Part shown: positions 25,851-33,564 of the stretch, in pieces | Numbering within the stretch: the stretch's first letter is position 1 | How the letters are laid out: the number at the start of each line of letters is the position of its first letter | DNA from: an uncultured Candidatus Melainabacteria bacterium | Lineage (GTDB): Bacteria; Cyanobacteriota; Vampirovibrionia; Gastranaerophilales; Gastranaerophilaceae | Length of the DNA: 33,564 bases | Direction of reading: 5' to 3' | Assembly: GCA_934675695.1 (NCBI GenBank) | Contig: CAKURN010000001.1 | Coordinates: forward strand, 1-33,564 | Position numbers and translations under genes: made by a program | Notes under the pieces: model-generated | Told to the model about the DNA's origin: nothing | The model's database searches: none | What the model saw: the letters and a program-made list of their open reading frames with translations, nothing else

Positions 25851-28036
25851 AATGACTGCTCCTTTCGCGAAACTTGTTTTAAAGAAAGTCCAATGCGGTT
25901 GCGGTCTTCGTCAACATTTATTACCCTGACGGTTAAAATATCGCCAACAGCAACTACGTCCAAGGGATGCTTTATGTGGTGATTGCTCATTTCTGATATA
26001 TGGATAAGCCCAGCTGTTTTTAAGCCAATATCGACAAAGGCACCAAAATCAGTAATATTGCGGACAGTTCCGCGCATGATGGTACCAGGCTTTATATCTG
26101 ATAATTTAACAATCGCTTGTCTGGTAAGCGGAGCTGGCAGATCTTCGCGCGGATCGCGGCCAGGTTTTAGGAGTGCCGCTAAGATATCAGCAACAGTTGG
26201 TTCACCAGCCGTTAGCTTGGTGGCTAATTTAGCGGGGTCAGCTGATTTTATTTTGGCTGCCAGTCGTGCCAAGGAATTTTTGTCATTTAAGTCCGAGAGA
26301 GCAAAGCCGAGCATTGTTAAAATTTTTTCGGCTAAAGCGTAAGATTCTGGATGTACCGGCGTATTATCGAGAGGAAATGTACCGGCAGGAATACGAAGAA
26401 AGCCAGCACATTGGGTAAAGGCAGCTTTGCCAAGCCGAGGAACGTTTAATAGCTGCTTACGGCTGTTGAAGCTGCCATGTTCATCGCGGTAAGCTACGAT
26501 GTTTTTTGCAATGGCCGCATTGATGCCGGCAATATGATTTAAAAGAGCACTGGAAGCTGTATTTAAATCAACACCTACATGGTTTACTGCGGTTTCAATA
26601 GTAGCATCGAGGGTATGAGACAGTTCTTTTTGATTGACATCATGCTGATATTGACCGACGCCTATTGCCTGTGGATCGATTTTTACGAGTTCAGCTAGCG
26701 GATCCTGAACTCTGCGGGCAATAGAAACAGCTCCCCGTATGGTTACGTCATAATCAGGCAGTTCAGCTTTAGCAAGGGCTGAGGCCGAATAAACCGAGGC
26801 GCCAGCTTCGTTAGTTATAAGATAATGGACATCAGTTAAATGATTTTTAGAAATGAGATTAGCGGCAAATTGTTCGGTTTCATAAGAAGCAGTGCCGTTA
26901 CCAATTGAGAGTAAAGTGATGTTATGTTTTTTGATTAAAGCTAGTACGGTTTTAGCAGCTGCTTTTTGCTCAGCCTCCGAGTGAGTAAGTTTCAGCACAC
27001 CGTGAGCAATAACGCTGCCCGTGGGGTCAACTACGGCCATTTTGCAGCCAGTGCGATAGCCAGGATCAAGTCCCATGACGGTGTGACCAGCTAGCGGAGC
27101 CTGCAAGAGCAGCTGCTTTAGGTTAATGCCAAAAATTTTAATAGCTTGCTTTTCGGCAATTTCAGTCAGTTGATTGCGGATTTCCCGTTCCAAGGCAGGA
27201 AATAATAATCTTTTGTAACCATCTTCAATAGCTTTTTGCAAGGTATCATTCCAAATGGAATTTTGTTTAAATACTTTTTGATAAATTCGCTGACAGTTAG
27301 TCGCATGGTCAATAGTCAAATGGACTTTGAGACAGCCTTTTTTTTCACCACGGTTTATGGCCAGTATGCGATGTGATGGCAGGGTGTGGATGAGTTCTTG
27401 ATAGTTGTCATACATCGAAAAAATGGCCGCATCCTCACCTTTAGGGTCAAGCTCAGTTACGATATGACCATTATTCCATAAACGCAGTCGCATGGACTGC
27501 CGCAAGGCAGCATCTTCCATGATGGTTTCAGCAACAATATCCATGGCGCCGGTGATGGCAGCTGCCGTATCAGGAATATCCTTAGCGGGATTAATGAAAG
27601 CAGCCGCTAGCTTTTCCGGCGAGCCATTGGCAGGTACTTGGTCAAGGATCATATCAGCTAGCTTTGCGAGTCCGCGTTCGCGGGCCATTTGCGCTCGTGT
27701 GCGCTTTTTTTGTTTATAAGGCAGGTATAGATCTTCTAGTTCTTGTAATTTGCTGGCTTTTTCGATTGCTTGCTGTAAATCAGCGGTAAGCTTTCCTTGT
27801 TCAGCAATTTTATTTATGATTTCTTCTTGTTTTTTTACTAGATTGCGCAGATAGTCGAGGCGATCGGCGAGCAAGCGCAATTGTTCATCTTCAAGCGCTC
27901 CAGTGGCTTCTTTGCGGTAGCGGGCGATGAAAGGCACGGTATTACCAGCGTCTAGTAATTCGATAGCAGCTGAAATCTGCTTGGGATGTACGTTTAATTC
28001 ACCAGCAATTACAGTGGAAATATCTTTTATAAGCAT
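25847..28036 (-). CDS. tex: Tex-family RNA-binding transcription accessory protein
   Basis: A 729-aa protein with the full Tex layout. The N-terminal helical region has VPFIARYRKEATGALEDEQL, typical of the family. The YqgF/RNase H-like domain lies near 320-450 (MGLDPGYRTGCKMAVVDPTG), followed by GVGQYQHDVNQ and helix-hairpin-helix motifs (NTASSALLNHIAGI). The S1 RNA-binding domain is near the C-terminus (GTVRNITDFGAFVDIGLKTAGLIHISEMS). ATG 28036 is chosen because GGTG lies seven bases upstream; GTG 28045 is an alternative that adds three residues. The gene is co-transcribed with the downstream cobT-like gene. A TATAAT on the minus strand (28073-28078) is a likely -10. Confidence 0.93.
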   Translation of the reverse strand: MLIKDISTVIAGELNVHPKQISAAIELLDAGNTVPFIARYRKEATGALEDEQLRLLADRLDYLRNLVKKQEEIINKIAEQGKLTADLQQAIEKASKLQELEDLYLPYKQKKRTRAQMARERGLAKLADMILDQVPANGSPEKLAAAFINPAKDIPDTAAAITGAMDIVAETIMEDAALRQSMRLRLWNNGHIVTELDPKGEDAAIFSMYDNYQELIHTLPSHRILAINRGEKKGCLKVHLTIDHATNCQRIYQKVFKQNSIWNDTLQKAIEDGYKRLLFPALEREIRNQLTEIAEKQAIKIFGINLKQLLLQAPLAGHTVMGLDPGYRTGCKMAVVDPTGSVIAHGVLKLTHSEAEQKAAAKTVLALIKKHNITLLSIGNGTASYETEQFAANLISKNHLTDVHYLITNEAGASVYSASALAKAELPDYDVTIRGAVSIARRVQDPLAELVKIDPQAIGVGQYQHDVNQKELSHTLDATIETAVNHVGVDLNTASSALLNHIAGINAAIAKNIVAYRDEHGSFNSRKQLLNVPRLGKAAFTQCAGFLRIPAGTFPLDNTPVHPESYALAEKILTMLGFALSDLNDKNSLARLAAKIKSADPAKLATKLTAGEPTVADILAALLKPGRDPREDLPAPLTRQAIVKLSDIKPGTIMRGTVRNITDFGAFVDIGLKTAGLIHISEMSNHHIKHPLDVVAVGDILTVRVINVDEDRNRIGLSLKQVSRKEQSL

Positions 28037-28083
28037 TAAATGCACCAGCTTTCATTTTTAAATAGCGGTATTATTATAACATA

Positions 28084-28112
28084 TTGACAGGTAATTTTTT
28101 ATCGAATACAAT
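28084..28112 (+). promoter_or_regulatory. Promoter of the perR-like gene
   Basis: TTGACA (28084-28089), a 17-base spacer and TACAAT (28107-28112): a strong vegetative promoter directed at the regulator gene, in the region divergent from tex. Confidence 0.75.
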
Positions 28113-28122
28113 TAATATTAAA

Positions 28123-28137
28123 GAATAATGATTATTG
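28123..28137. promoter_or_regulatory. Per/Fur-box-like operator
   Basis: GAATAATGATTATTG is an inverted repeat (AATAAT-N-ATTATT) with the 7-1-7 layout of Per and Fur boxes. It starts 10 bases after the -10 and overlaps the predicted transcription start, as expected for self-repression. Confidence 0.6.
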
Positions 28138-28157
28138 ATTTCTGGGAGGGATGAGCT

Positions 28158-28598
28158 ATGACGGGCAGGTTAAAAACTAAAGAAGTTATGACACTTTTGC
28201 GAGAAAGCGGATTCAAGGTAACGCCACAGCGGCTGGCCGTCTATGATGCCCTGTCACAGACAACGGCTCATCCGAATGCCGAAATGCTTTATCAGGAATT
28301 AAAGCCATATTATCCAACGATGAGTTTAGCCACTATCTATAAAGCCTTGGGGATATTTTGCGAGGTTGGTTTGGCGCAAGCATTAAATGTTGGTGAAGAA
28401 TCATTTCGTTTTGATGCAAATGCTAAAGCTCATCCCCATATTCGCTGCGCTATTTGTGGAAGGGTAGATGATATCGAGAATCTGCCGGAAAAGACAATGG
28501 AGCAGCAAGCTGGTATCGCTACTGGTTATGAAGTTACCGGACATCAATATTATTTTTTTGGTATTTGTCCTAATTGCCAAAAACGGCAAAAACATTAA
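28158..28598 (+). CDS. perR: Fur-family peroxide regulator, PerR-like
   Basis: A 146-aa metal-dependent repressor. The winged-helix domain includes GFKVTPQRLAVYDAL and MSLATIYKALGIF. The metal sites match PerR of Bacillus with an offset of one: His38, Asp86 (FRFD), His92 and His94 (AHPHIRC), and Asp105 (GRVDD). The structural zinc site is Cys97-Cys100 and Cys137-Cys140. PerR senses peroxide through metal-catalysed oxidation of the histidines and represses oxidative-stress genes. An operator-like box lies at its own start site. The neighbours are tex (divergent) and, after a terminator, a hydrogenase operon. Metal specificity is inferred from residues only, so Fur or Zur remain possible. Confidence 0.85.
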   Translation: MTGRLKTKEVMTLLRESGFKVTPQRLAVYDALSQTTAHPNAEMLYQELKPYYPTMSLATIYKALGIFCEVGLAQALNVGEESFRFDANAKAHPHIRCAICGRVDDIENLPEKTMEQQAGIATGYEVTGHQYYFFGICPNCQKRQKH

Positions 28599-28626
28599 TT
28601 TTAGCAATATTTTTCGCTAATTTTGG

Positions 28627-28653
28627 GCTTGTGCTTTAAATCACAAGCTTTTT
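28627..28653 (+). terminator. Intrinsic terminator after the perR-like gene
   Basis: GCTTGTG (28627-28633) and CACAAGC (28642-28648) form a perfect 7-bp stem with an 8-base loop, followed by five T. Confidence 0.8.
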
Positions 28654-28682
28654 GTAGTACAATTATAAAATCACACGCTTTC

Positions 28683-28716
28683 AAAACAGACAGTAACTTG
28701 TCTGTTTTTGTTTTTT
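28683..28716 (+). terminator. Second hairpin with T tract in the hyfB leader (attenuator candidate)
   Basis: AAAACAGACA (28683-28692) and TGTCTGTTTT (28699-28708) form a perfect 10-bp stem with a 6-base loop, followed by T, G and six T. It sits 37 bases upstream of the hyfB start, so transcripts starting near the TACAAT/TATAAA sequences at ~28658-28668 would read through it before reaching hyfB. Confidence 0.55.
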
Positions 28717-28752
28717 CAGGTCTTAAGCTTATTTATGAAGTGGGGGAAGATA

Positions 28753-30735
28753 ATGGATTTATCAATCGGAGCGCTGGGGTTATATGCTTTAGGCGCGCTG
28801 ACGTTAATCTGGCCTAAAAGGCTAGAGCTGGCGGCACATTATACTGGTATGGTTCTGGCGGTTGTGGCTAGCGTTATATTGTTAGGCTTTTCGCTCTTAG
28901 CGTTAGTAGGGGTTACTGGGGGCATCACCTTTCAAACAGGACGGTATTTGTTGGCGGTTGATGGCTGGAGCGCTGTTTTTTTAATGATAACGGCCCTGGC
29001 GGGGACGGCAGTCAGCATTTATGGCATCGGTTATGGCCGAGGGTATCTTGGTGAGCGCATACGACAGCTTACGGGGCTTTGGAACTTATTTATTTTATCA
29101 ATGGTACTGGTAATAATGGCTGGCGATGCTTTTACCTTTATTTTAGCTTGGGAAATAATGGCGCTGGTTTCATTTTTGCTAGTAAATCATGAGTGTCATA
29201 AAAAAAATGTTGTTAACGCAGCTTATCAATATATGGTTATGACGCATTTAGGTACAGCCGCTATTTTGATAGCATTTTATTTGTTAGGCAGCCAGGCAGC
29301 TAGTCTTTCATTTGCTGATTTAGCGCGCAGTACGCTTGATTATCCTTTGCGCCATGTGGTATTTGCTTGTGCTTTTATTGGCTTTGCCTTAAAATCTGGT
29401 CTTATGCCATTGCATGTTTGGCTGCCTAATGCGCATCCAGCGGCACCAAGTCATGTTTCAGCGCTTATGAGCGGAGTTATGCTCAAGGTAGCTGTTTATG
29501 GCTTTGGGCGCTTTGTTTTCCAATTTTTGGGCATGGAAATAGTAGTTTATGGTGTGATTGTCATGCTGATAGGACTGATTTCAGCTTTCCTTGGCGTGCT
29601 TTATGCTACGATGGAAAAGGATATGAAGCGGATACTGGCTTATTCTTCCGTGGAAAATATGGGCATAATATTTACCGCTTTTGGTTGTGGTATGCTTTTA
29701 GCTTCATTAGGACATCCACGGCTGTCAGTAGTGGCTTTTGTGGCGGTATTAGTGCATTCATTTAGTCATAGTTTGATGAAGTGCCTGCTGTTTATGAGTG
29801 CGGGAGCTGTTATGCAGGCAACTGGTACAAAAAATATCGAAGCCCTGGGGGCTTTAGCAAAAAAAATGCCTTGGACGGCTGTTTTTACTTTGGTGGGCTC
29901 CATGTCACTAGCATCAATGCCATTTACTAGTGGTCTTGTCGGCGAGTGGCTTACTTTGCAAGGACTTATTACACTGGCGTGGCAAGCTGGTTCACAGGAA
30001 ATGCGGCTTTTGGTAATTGCAGCGTTTATATTGTTAGGACTTACCGGCGCTTTGGCTTTGGGCTGTTTTGTACGGCTGTTTGGCGTTGTGTTTTTGGGAC
30101 GGCGCCGGTCTAGTGCTGTATTAAAGGCTAAGGAATCACCGATTTCCATGCGCTTAGGTATGGGCATGGAAGCGGTGCTTATTATAATATTAGGCATATT
30201 TCCCGCACCGCTTACAGCGTTAATGCAAATGGTTCTTACTGGTGGCAATGGTATTCCTATGCAAAATTTGTTAGGCGTTTTTTGGTTGGGAAATGGTCAA
30301 AGCTTTTCGCTTTACAGTCCGATAATGTTGGCGTTTTTATTTAGCATGATACTAGCGGCTTTAGCTTTACCGCTTTTAGGCGGCAAGGTATTTATTAAGC
30401 GGGATGTAACTTGGAACTGTGGTACGGTACCTACCCGTCGGCAGCAATATTCAGCGACGGGTTTTTCCAAACCGCTACGCCGGGCTTTTGATTATATTTT
30501 AAAACCGCGGCGGGAAAGAGTTTTTCTTCAAAAGGATCATGCGTATTTTGGTCGGCGGATTCAATATAATTTACTCATTCCAGATCAATTTACGGATAGA
30601 CTTTATCATCCGATAGAACATTTGCTGGTAAAGTTTGCTTCGCTGTTAAGAATGATTCAACAGGGAAGTGTCCGGCTTTATATCGGGTATACGATGATAG
30701 CTATGGTGATAGTTTTGCTTTGGGGGGTGATGTGA
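28753..30735 (+). CDS. hyfB: Hydrogenase-4 subunit B-like, ion-pumping membrane subunit (MrpD/NuoL-N family)
   Basis: A 660-aa, ~15-helix membrane protein of the antiporter family shared with complex I. FILAWEIMALVSFLLVNHE carries the early conserved glutamate, KSGLMPLHVWLPNAHPAAPSHVSALMSGVMLK holds the central lysines, RILAYSSVENMG is the loop motif, and HSFSHSLMKCLLFMSAG follows. The C-terminal tail WNCGTVPTRRQQYSATGFSKP is the HyfB/HycC-type extension. In the complex it couples electron flow from formate or ferredoxin to ion translocation. I use ATG 28753 after GGGGGAAG; earlier in-frame starts from 28708 lie in the leader hairpin. It is the first gene of a hyfBCEF operon. Confidence 0.9.
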   Translation: MDLSIGALGLYALGALTLIWPKRLELAAHYTGMVLAVVASVILLGFSLLALVGVTGGITFQTGRYLLAVDGWSAVFLMITALAGTAVSIYGIGYGRGYLGERIRQLTGLWNLFILSMVLVIMAGDAFTFILAWEIMALVSFLLVNHECHKKNVVNAAYQYMVMTHLGTAAILIAFYLLGSQAASLSFADLARSTLDYPLRHVVFACAFIGFALKSGLMPLHVWLPNAHPAAPSHVSALMSGVMLKVAVYGFGRFVFQFLGMEIVVYGVIVMLIGLISAFLGVLYATMEKDMKRILAYSSVENMGIIFTAFGCGMLLASLGHPRLSVVAFVAVLVHSFSHSLMKCLLFMSAGAVMQATGTKNIEALGALAKKMPWTAVFTLVGSMSLASMPFTSGLVGEWLTLQGLITLAWQAGSQEMRLLVIAAFILLGLTGALALGCFVRLFGVVFLGRRRSSAVLKAKESPISMRLGMGMEAVLIIILGIFPAPLTALMQMVLTGGNGIPMQNLLGVFWLGNGQSFSLYSPIMLAFLFSMILAALALPLLGGKVFIKRDVTWNCGTVPTRRQQYSATGFSKPLRRAFDYILKPRRERVFLQKDHAYFGRRIQYNLLIPDQFTDRLYHPIEHLLVKFASLLRMIQQGSVRLYIGYTMIAMVIVLLWGVM

Positions 30736-31629
30736 TTGGCTATTATAGATTGGCTGTCTAGGCTTATGGCACCAGGAATTATTCAGGCAGCAGGACTTTT
30801 TTTAGTGGCACCGCTTATAGCTGGCATCATTAACAAAACCAAGGCCTTTTTACAAAAGCGGCAGGGAGCTAGTATTTTCCAAGAATACTTTGATTTGTGG
30901 AAATGGTGGCGTAAACCGGTAATATTAACGCCATATACGAGCAAAATATTTATCATCGCTCCAGTGATTTATTTAGCTGCTAGTATAATGGCAGCGATAA
31001 TGGTTCCGGGGCTTATAGCGGGACCAATTTCGTTTGGTGATGCGTTTATATTTGTTTATATATTAGCCTTGGGAAGATTCTTTATGACGCTGGCGTCATT
31101 TGATGCGGCGACCGCTTTTGGCGGCATGGGCGGTTCACGGGAAATTTATGTATCAGTGCTGGTGGAACCTGCGGTCATGCTGGCAATATTAGTTAATGCC
31201 ATGCGTTATGGCTCGACGACACTATCGCAGATGGTAATTAATTTTGATCAGTTTTATTTTACGATACCAGCGGTACTTACCTGCGTAGCCTTTTTTATGG
31301 TTATGCTGGCTGAAAATAGCCGGCTGCCGGTGGATAATCCAGATACACATTTAGAGCTTACGATGATTCATGAGTGTATGACACTAGAATATTCAGGTCG
31401 GCTGTTAACTTTTATACATTTGGGAAGTATGCTGAAAATCCTGGTATTTTTGGTGTTGTTTAGTGCGCTTTATCTGCCAATAGCAATTCCTGTTCCCGTC
31501 AAAGTTTTATTGGGAGCGGTAGCAATAGGTATCGTGGAAATTCTTAATAATAAGATGCGGCTCTTTAAGGTGCGGGTATATTTAGCAGCTGCGGTTATAC
31601 TGATGATGCTGGCTATTATTGCGCAATAA
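30736..31629 (+). CDS. hyfC: Hydrogenase-4 subunit C-like, membrane anchor (NuoH family)
   Basis: A 297-aa protein of about eight helices that links the membrane arm to the hydrogenase module. KTKAFLQKRQGASIFQEYFDLWKWW near residue 35 is the NuoH/HyfC loop, and FGGMGGSREIYVSVLVEPAVM near 133 and ENSRLPVDNPDTHLELTMIHE near 193 are the family signatures with conserved acidic residues. The TTG start directly follows the hyfB stop (TGA-TTG), so translation is coupled. Its length matches HyfC/HycD (~310 aa). Confidence 0.92.
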   Translation: MAIIDWLSRLMAPGIIQAAGLFLVAPLIAGIINKTKAFLQKRQGASIFQEYFDLWKWWRKPVILTPYTSKIFIIAPVIYLAASIMAAIMVPGLIAGPISFGDAFIFVYILALGRFFMTLASFDAATAFGGMGGSREIYVSVLVEPAVMLAILVNAMRYGSTTLSQMVINFDQFYFTIPAVLTCVAFFMVMLAENSRLPVDNPDTHLELTMIHECMTLEYSGRLLTFIHLGSMLKILVFLVLFSALYLPIAIPVPVKVLLGAVAIGIVEILNNKMRLFKVRVYLAAAVILMMLAIIAQ

Positions 31630-31642
31630 GGAGGAAAAGGCA

Positions 31643-32272
31643 ATGCAGTATTTAGTAGTTTTATTGATTTTTGCCGTGTTCCTGCAAACTCGGATGATGG
31701 ATTTACGCCGTTCGGTATATTGTTTAGCCATGCAGTCAGGCATAATAGCTTGTGCTTGTGTAGTATCTGGGGCATCGGAGCAGGGCCTTGCCCATGTAAT
31801 ATTGCCAGGAGTTTTAACTTTAGGCGTCAAGGTGATGTTTATTCCTTGGGCGATGCTAAGATTAATTGACAAGCTGACGGACGAAAATGAATTGCGCTTT
31901 GATACTAACGTTAATTACTCCACCATTGCGGCGGCCGTATTTTTAGTGTTGGGGTATTTATTGGTAGACAGACTGATGCCGGGGGCTTTTGGCCGTGATG
32001 TTATAGCGGCGTCCATTCTGATGATAATGACAGGATTATCACTGATGGTTATGCGGAAACGTGCTATTATGCAGATGTGCGGTCTGATAACATTGGAAAA
32101 TGGTATTTATCTTTTGGGACTGCTTATAACTGAAGGGCTGCCGTTAGTTGTTGAGCTAGGCGTTTTTTTGGATGTTTTAATAGCAGTAGTGGTGTTAGTA
32201 ATTCTTACTAGCCGCATGAGTCTATCATTTATGACGACCGATACTACGGTTATGCACAAATTGAAAGGATAA
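31643..32272 (+). CDS. hyfE: Hydrogenase-4 subunit E-like membrane protein
   Basis: A 209-aa protein with six or seven helices. LPGVLTLGVKVMFIPWAML near residue 50 and MCGLITLENGIYLLGLLITEGLPLVVELGVFLDVLIAVV near 145 match HyfE, which joins NuoK-like elements. The start ATG 31643 has AAGGAGG eight bases upstream; the longer frame from 31619 overlaps hyfC and lacks a ribosome site. It sits 13 bp after hyfC and 10 bp before hyfF. HyfD, present in E. coli between hyfC and hyfE, is absent here, as in shorter six-subunit variants. Confidence 0.9.
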   Translation: MQYLVVLLIFAVFLQTRMMDLRRSVYCLAMQSGIIACACVVSGASEQGLAHVILPGVLTLGVKVMFIPWAMLRLIDKLTDENELRFDTNVNYSTIAAAVFLVLGYLLVDRLMPGAFGRDVIAASILMIMTGLSLMVMRKRAIMQMCGLITLENGIYLLGLLITEGLPLVVELGVFLDVLIAVVVLVILTSRMSLSFMTTDTTVMHKLKG

Positions 32273-32282
32273 AGAAAAAGCA

Positions 32283-33564
32283 ATGGAAAATATTTTTTCC
32301 CTGAATGAGCTGCTTTATTTCATATTGGCATTGCCAATTTTGTTTAGTGTGCTGGCAGCAGCGAATATAATGAGCTTGCCTATCCTGCATTGGGGCGATC
32401 GTTTGACGGCAACGCTTACCGCGATAGCGGCAGGGCTTATGATAATGCAATTTGATCCGGAGTCACCAGTTCACGAAGGTTATTTTTATATTGATGCCTT
32501 AAGTCTATGGATGCTGTGCATAATTTGTCTGCTCTATTTGGCTTTTGCTTGGACTAGTAAAGCTTATCTAGATAGGGATACCAATATCCGCTATGGTTAT
32601 TTGCGCCGGTTTTCGCATTTAGAGGGGCGTTTTTATGCGCTGTCGCATATATTTGTTTGGACGATGATGCTGGTGGTTTTAGTCGATAGCTTGGGACTCA
32701 TGTGGGTTACCGTGGAAGCTACGACTTTGGTATCAGCACTTTTGGTAGCGTTTAAATTTACTAGAACTTCGCTAGAGGCAGCGTGGAAATACGTCATGGT
32801 TTGTACGGTCGGTATCTGCTTGGCACTGCTTGGCACTATATTGGTTTATTATGCGCAGCTTACGGCTTTAGGTGCTTCGCAGCCGCTTGATTGGGCCTTT
32901 TTAGCGGCTCATGGCAGCGATTTAAGCCCTGGTTTAGCGAAGATGGCATTTTGTTTTTTGTTTGTCGGTTATGGCACCAAGGTCGGCTTGGCACCAATGC
33001 ATGCCTGGCTGCCAGATGCCCATTCCGAGGCTCCAGCCCTGACCAGCGGCCTTTTGTCTGGTGCCCTGTGTATCTGTGCAATTTATGCCCTGATTCGCAA
33101 TATGATTATTCTTCTGCCAGCTATTGGGGTGGATTTTGTCAGCGGTCTGTGTCTGTTCTTTGGTCTATTTACCGTAGCTATGGCAGTGCCTTTTGTGCTG
33201 GTACAGAGAGATGTAAAGCGTATGCTGGCCTATTCCTCTATGGAAAATTTTGGCCTGATGATGGCGGCCTTGGGACTTTTTGTGCCTATGGCGGCTCAGG
33301 CTATGCTGCTGCATATGTTTAATCATGCTTTGGTGAAATATTCCTTGTTCTATACAGCAGGTACTATTATGGAAGAATTTGGCACCAAAAATATGATGCG
33401 TATTCACGGCATGATGAGCCAGACGCCTAGAACAGCATTGGTCTGGCTGTTGGGCATTGTAGGCATTCTGGGTATGCCTCCTTTTGGTATCTTCTTTAGC
33501 AAATTCTTTGAACTTTTCTTCGAATTCACCGCTTTCATAATCCCATGTTTCTACTTCTTTTTTT
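32283..33564 (+). CDS. hyfF: Hydrogenase-4 subunit F-like, ion-pumping membrane subunit, truncated by the window end
   Basis: An open frame of 427 codons without a stop, in the antiporter family of HyfB. WVTVEATTLVSALLVAF carries the conserved helix-5 glutamate. GYGTKVGLAPMHAWLPDAHSEAPALTSGLLSG holds the proton-path lysine and histidine motifs, and RMLAYSSMENFGLM and HMFNHALVKYSLFYTAG follow. The ATG at 32283 is 10 bp after hyfE; the ribosome site is weak (GGA/AAAG). Leucine codon TTA and isoleucine ATA are frequent up to ~32950 and absent from there to ~33500, a break not seen elsewhere. The last ~20 codons are unusual (Phe-rich) and may not belong to this gene. Confidence 0.88.
   Translation, partial: MENIFSLNELLYFILALPILFSVLAAANIMSLPILHWGDRLTATLTAIAAGLMIMQFDPESPVHEGYFYIDALSLWMLCIICLLYLAFAWTSKAYLDRDTNIRYGYLRRFSHLEGRFYALSHIFVWTMMLVVLVDSLGLMWVTVEATTLVSALLVAFKFTRTSLEAAWKYVMVCTVGICLALLGTILVYYAQLTALGASQPLDWAFLAAHGSDLSPGLAKMAFCFLFVGYGTKVGLAPMHAWLPDAHSEAPALTSGLLSGALCICAIYALIRNMIILLPAIGVDFVSGLCLFFGLFTVAMAVPFVLVQRDVKRMLAYSSMENFGLMMAALGLFVPMAAQAMLLHMFNHALVKYSLFYTAGTIMEEFGTKNMMRIHGMMSQTPRTALVWLLGIVGILGMPPFGIFFSKFFELFFEFTAFIIPCFYFFF

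Noticed and set aside
29766..30248. 160-codon open frame on the minus strand inside hyfB
   Set aside because: No ribosome site or recognisable domain; hyfB on the other strand is a full-length conserved protein.
32891..33322. 143-codon plus-strand frame within hyfF
   Set aside because: Frame-shifted shadow of hyfF; its Cys/Trp-rich composition is unlike a real protein and the hyfF frame holds all family motifs.
1..33564. CRISPR arrays, tRNA or rRNA genes, and transposase genes
   Set aside because: I saw no regularly spaced repeats, no cloverleaf-like or conserved rRNA stretches, and no transposase or integrase motifs in any translated frame.

Overview
The window looks like chromosome of a diderm, LPS-bearing Firmicute (Negativicutes, Selenomonadales/Veillonellales type). 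It is AT-rich, uses Firmicute-style GGAGG ribosome sites and frequent TTG starts, yet carries an outer-membrane LptD-like protein, a nearly complete ADP-heptose pathway and several LPS heptosyltransferases. The assignment rests on gene content and style, not on a database match.

Region 1 (1-9.65 kb, + strand) is a tight LPS inner-core operon: lptD-like, heptose-7-phosphate kinase paralogue 1, heptose-1-phosphate adenylyltransferase (hldC/rfaE2), heptosyltransferase (waaC), an LtaS-type phosphotransferase, a second heptosyltransferase (waaF-like), a second, more canonical heptose kinase (hldA), hldD and gmhB. Together these supply ADP-L-glycero-D-manno-heptose and add it to lipid A-Kdo. GmhA is not in the window. 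An intrinsic terminator overlaps the gmhB stop.

Region 2 (9.66-21.1 kb, + strand) is a variable LPS and accessory island: an MNT nucleotidyltransferase with a broken HepT partner, six more glycosyltransferases (GT-B, WaaE-like GT2, GT9, two GT4-like, CgeB-like), a VirK/DUF535 protein, a frameshifted EptA-type phosphoethanolamine transferase, a decayed second MNT gene, and a P-loop ATPase (one frameshift) followed by a DUF4869-like protein. AT content rises towards 14-20 kb and reading-frame breaks cluster between 17.5 and 20.1 kb.

Region 3 (21.1-28.6 kb): a second LtaS-type phosphotransferase, a small heat-shock protein with its own promoter and a structured leader, a bidirectional terminator, then (- strand) tex and a cobT-family gene. 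The latter encodes a single polypeptide with a complete CobT domain followed by a degenerate second CobT-like domain. This arrangement recalls the two-subunit ArsAB enzyme of Sporomusa/Veillonella, which makes phenolic cobamides, and is the observation I find most interesting. A divergent PerR-type regulator carries its own promoter and operator.

Region 4 (28.6 kb to the end, + strand) is the start of a hydrogenase-4 / formate-hydrogenlyase-type operon: hyfB, hyfC, hyfE and a truncated hyfF. The hyfF sequence changes codon usage abruptly near 32.95-33.0 kb, and its last ~60 bases read better as protein on the opposite strand, so the right edge may be an assembly chimera. The left edge is also odd: the LptD-like ORF has no signal peptide or ribosome site. 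No rRNA, tRNA, CRISPR array or transposase gene was seen.
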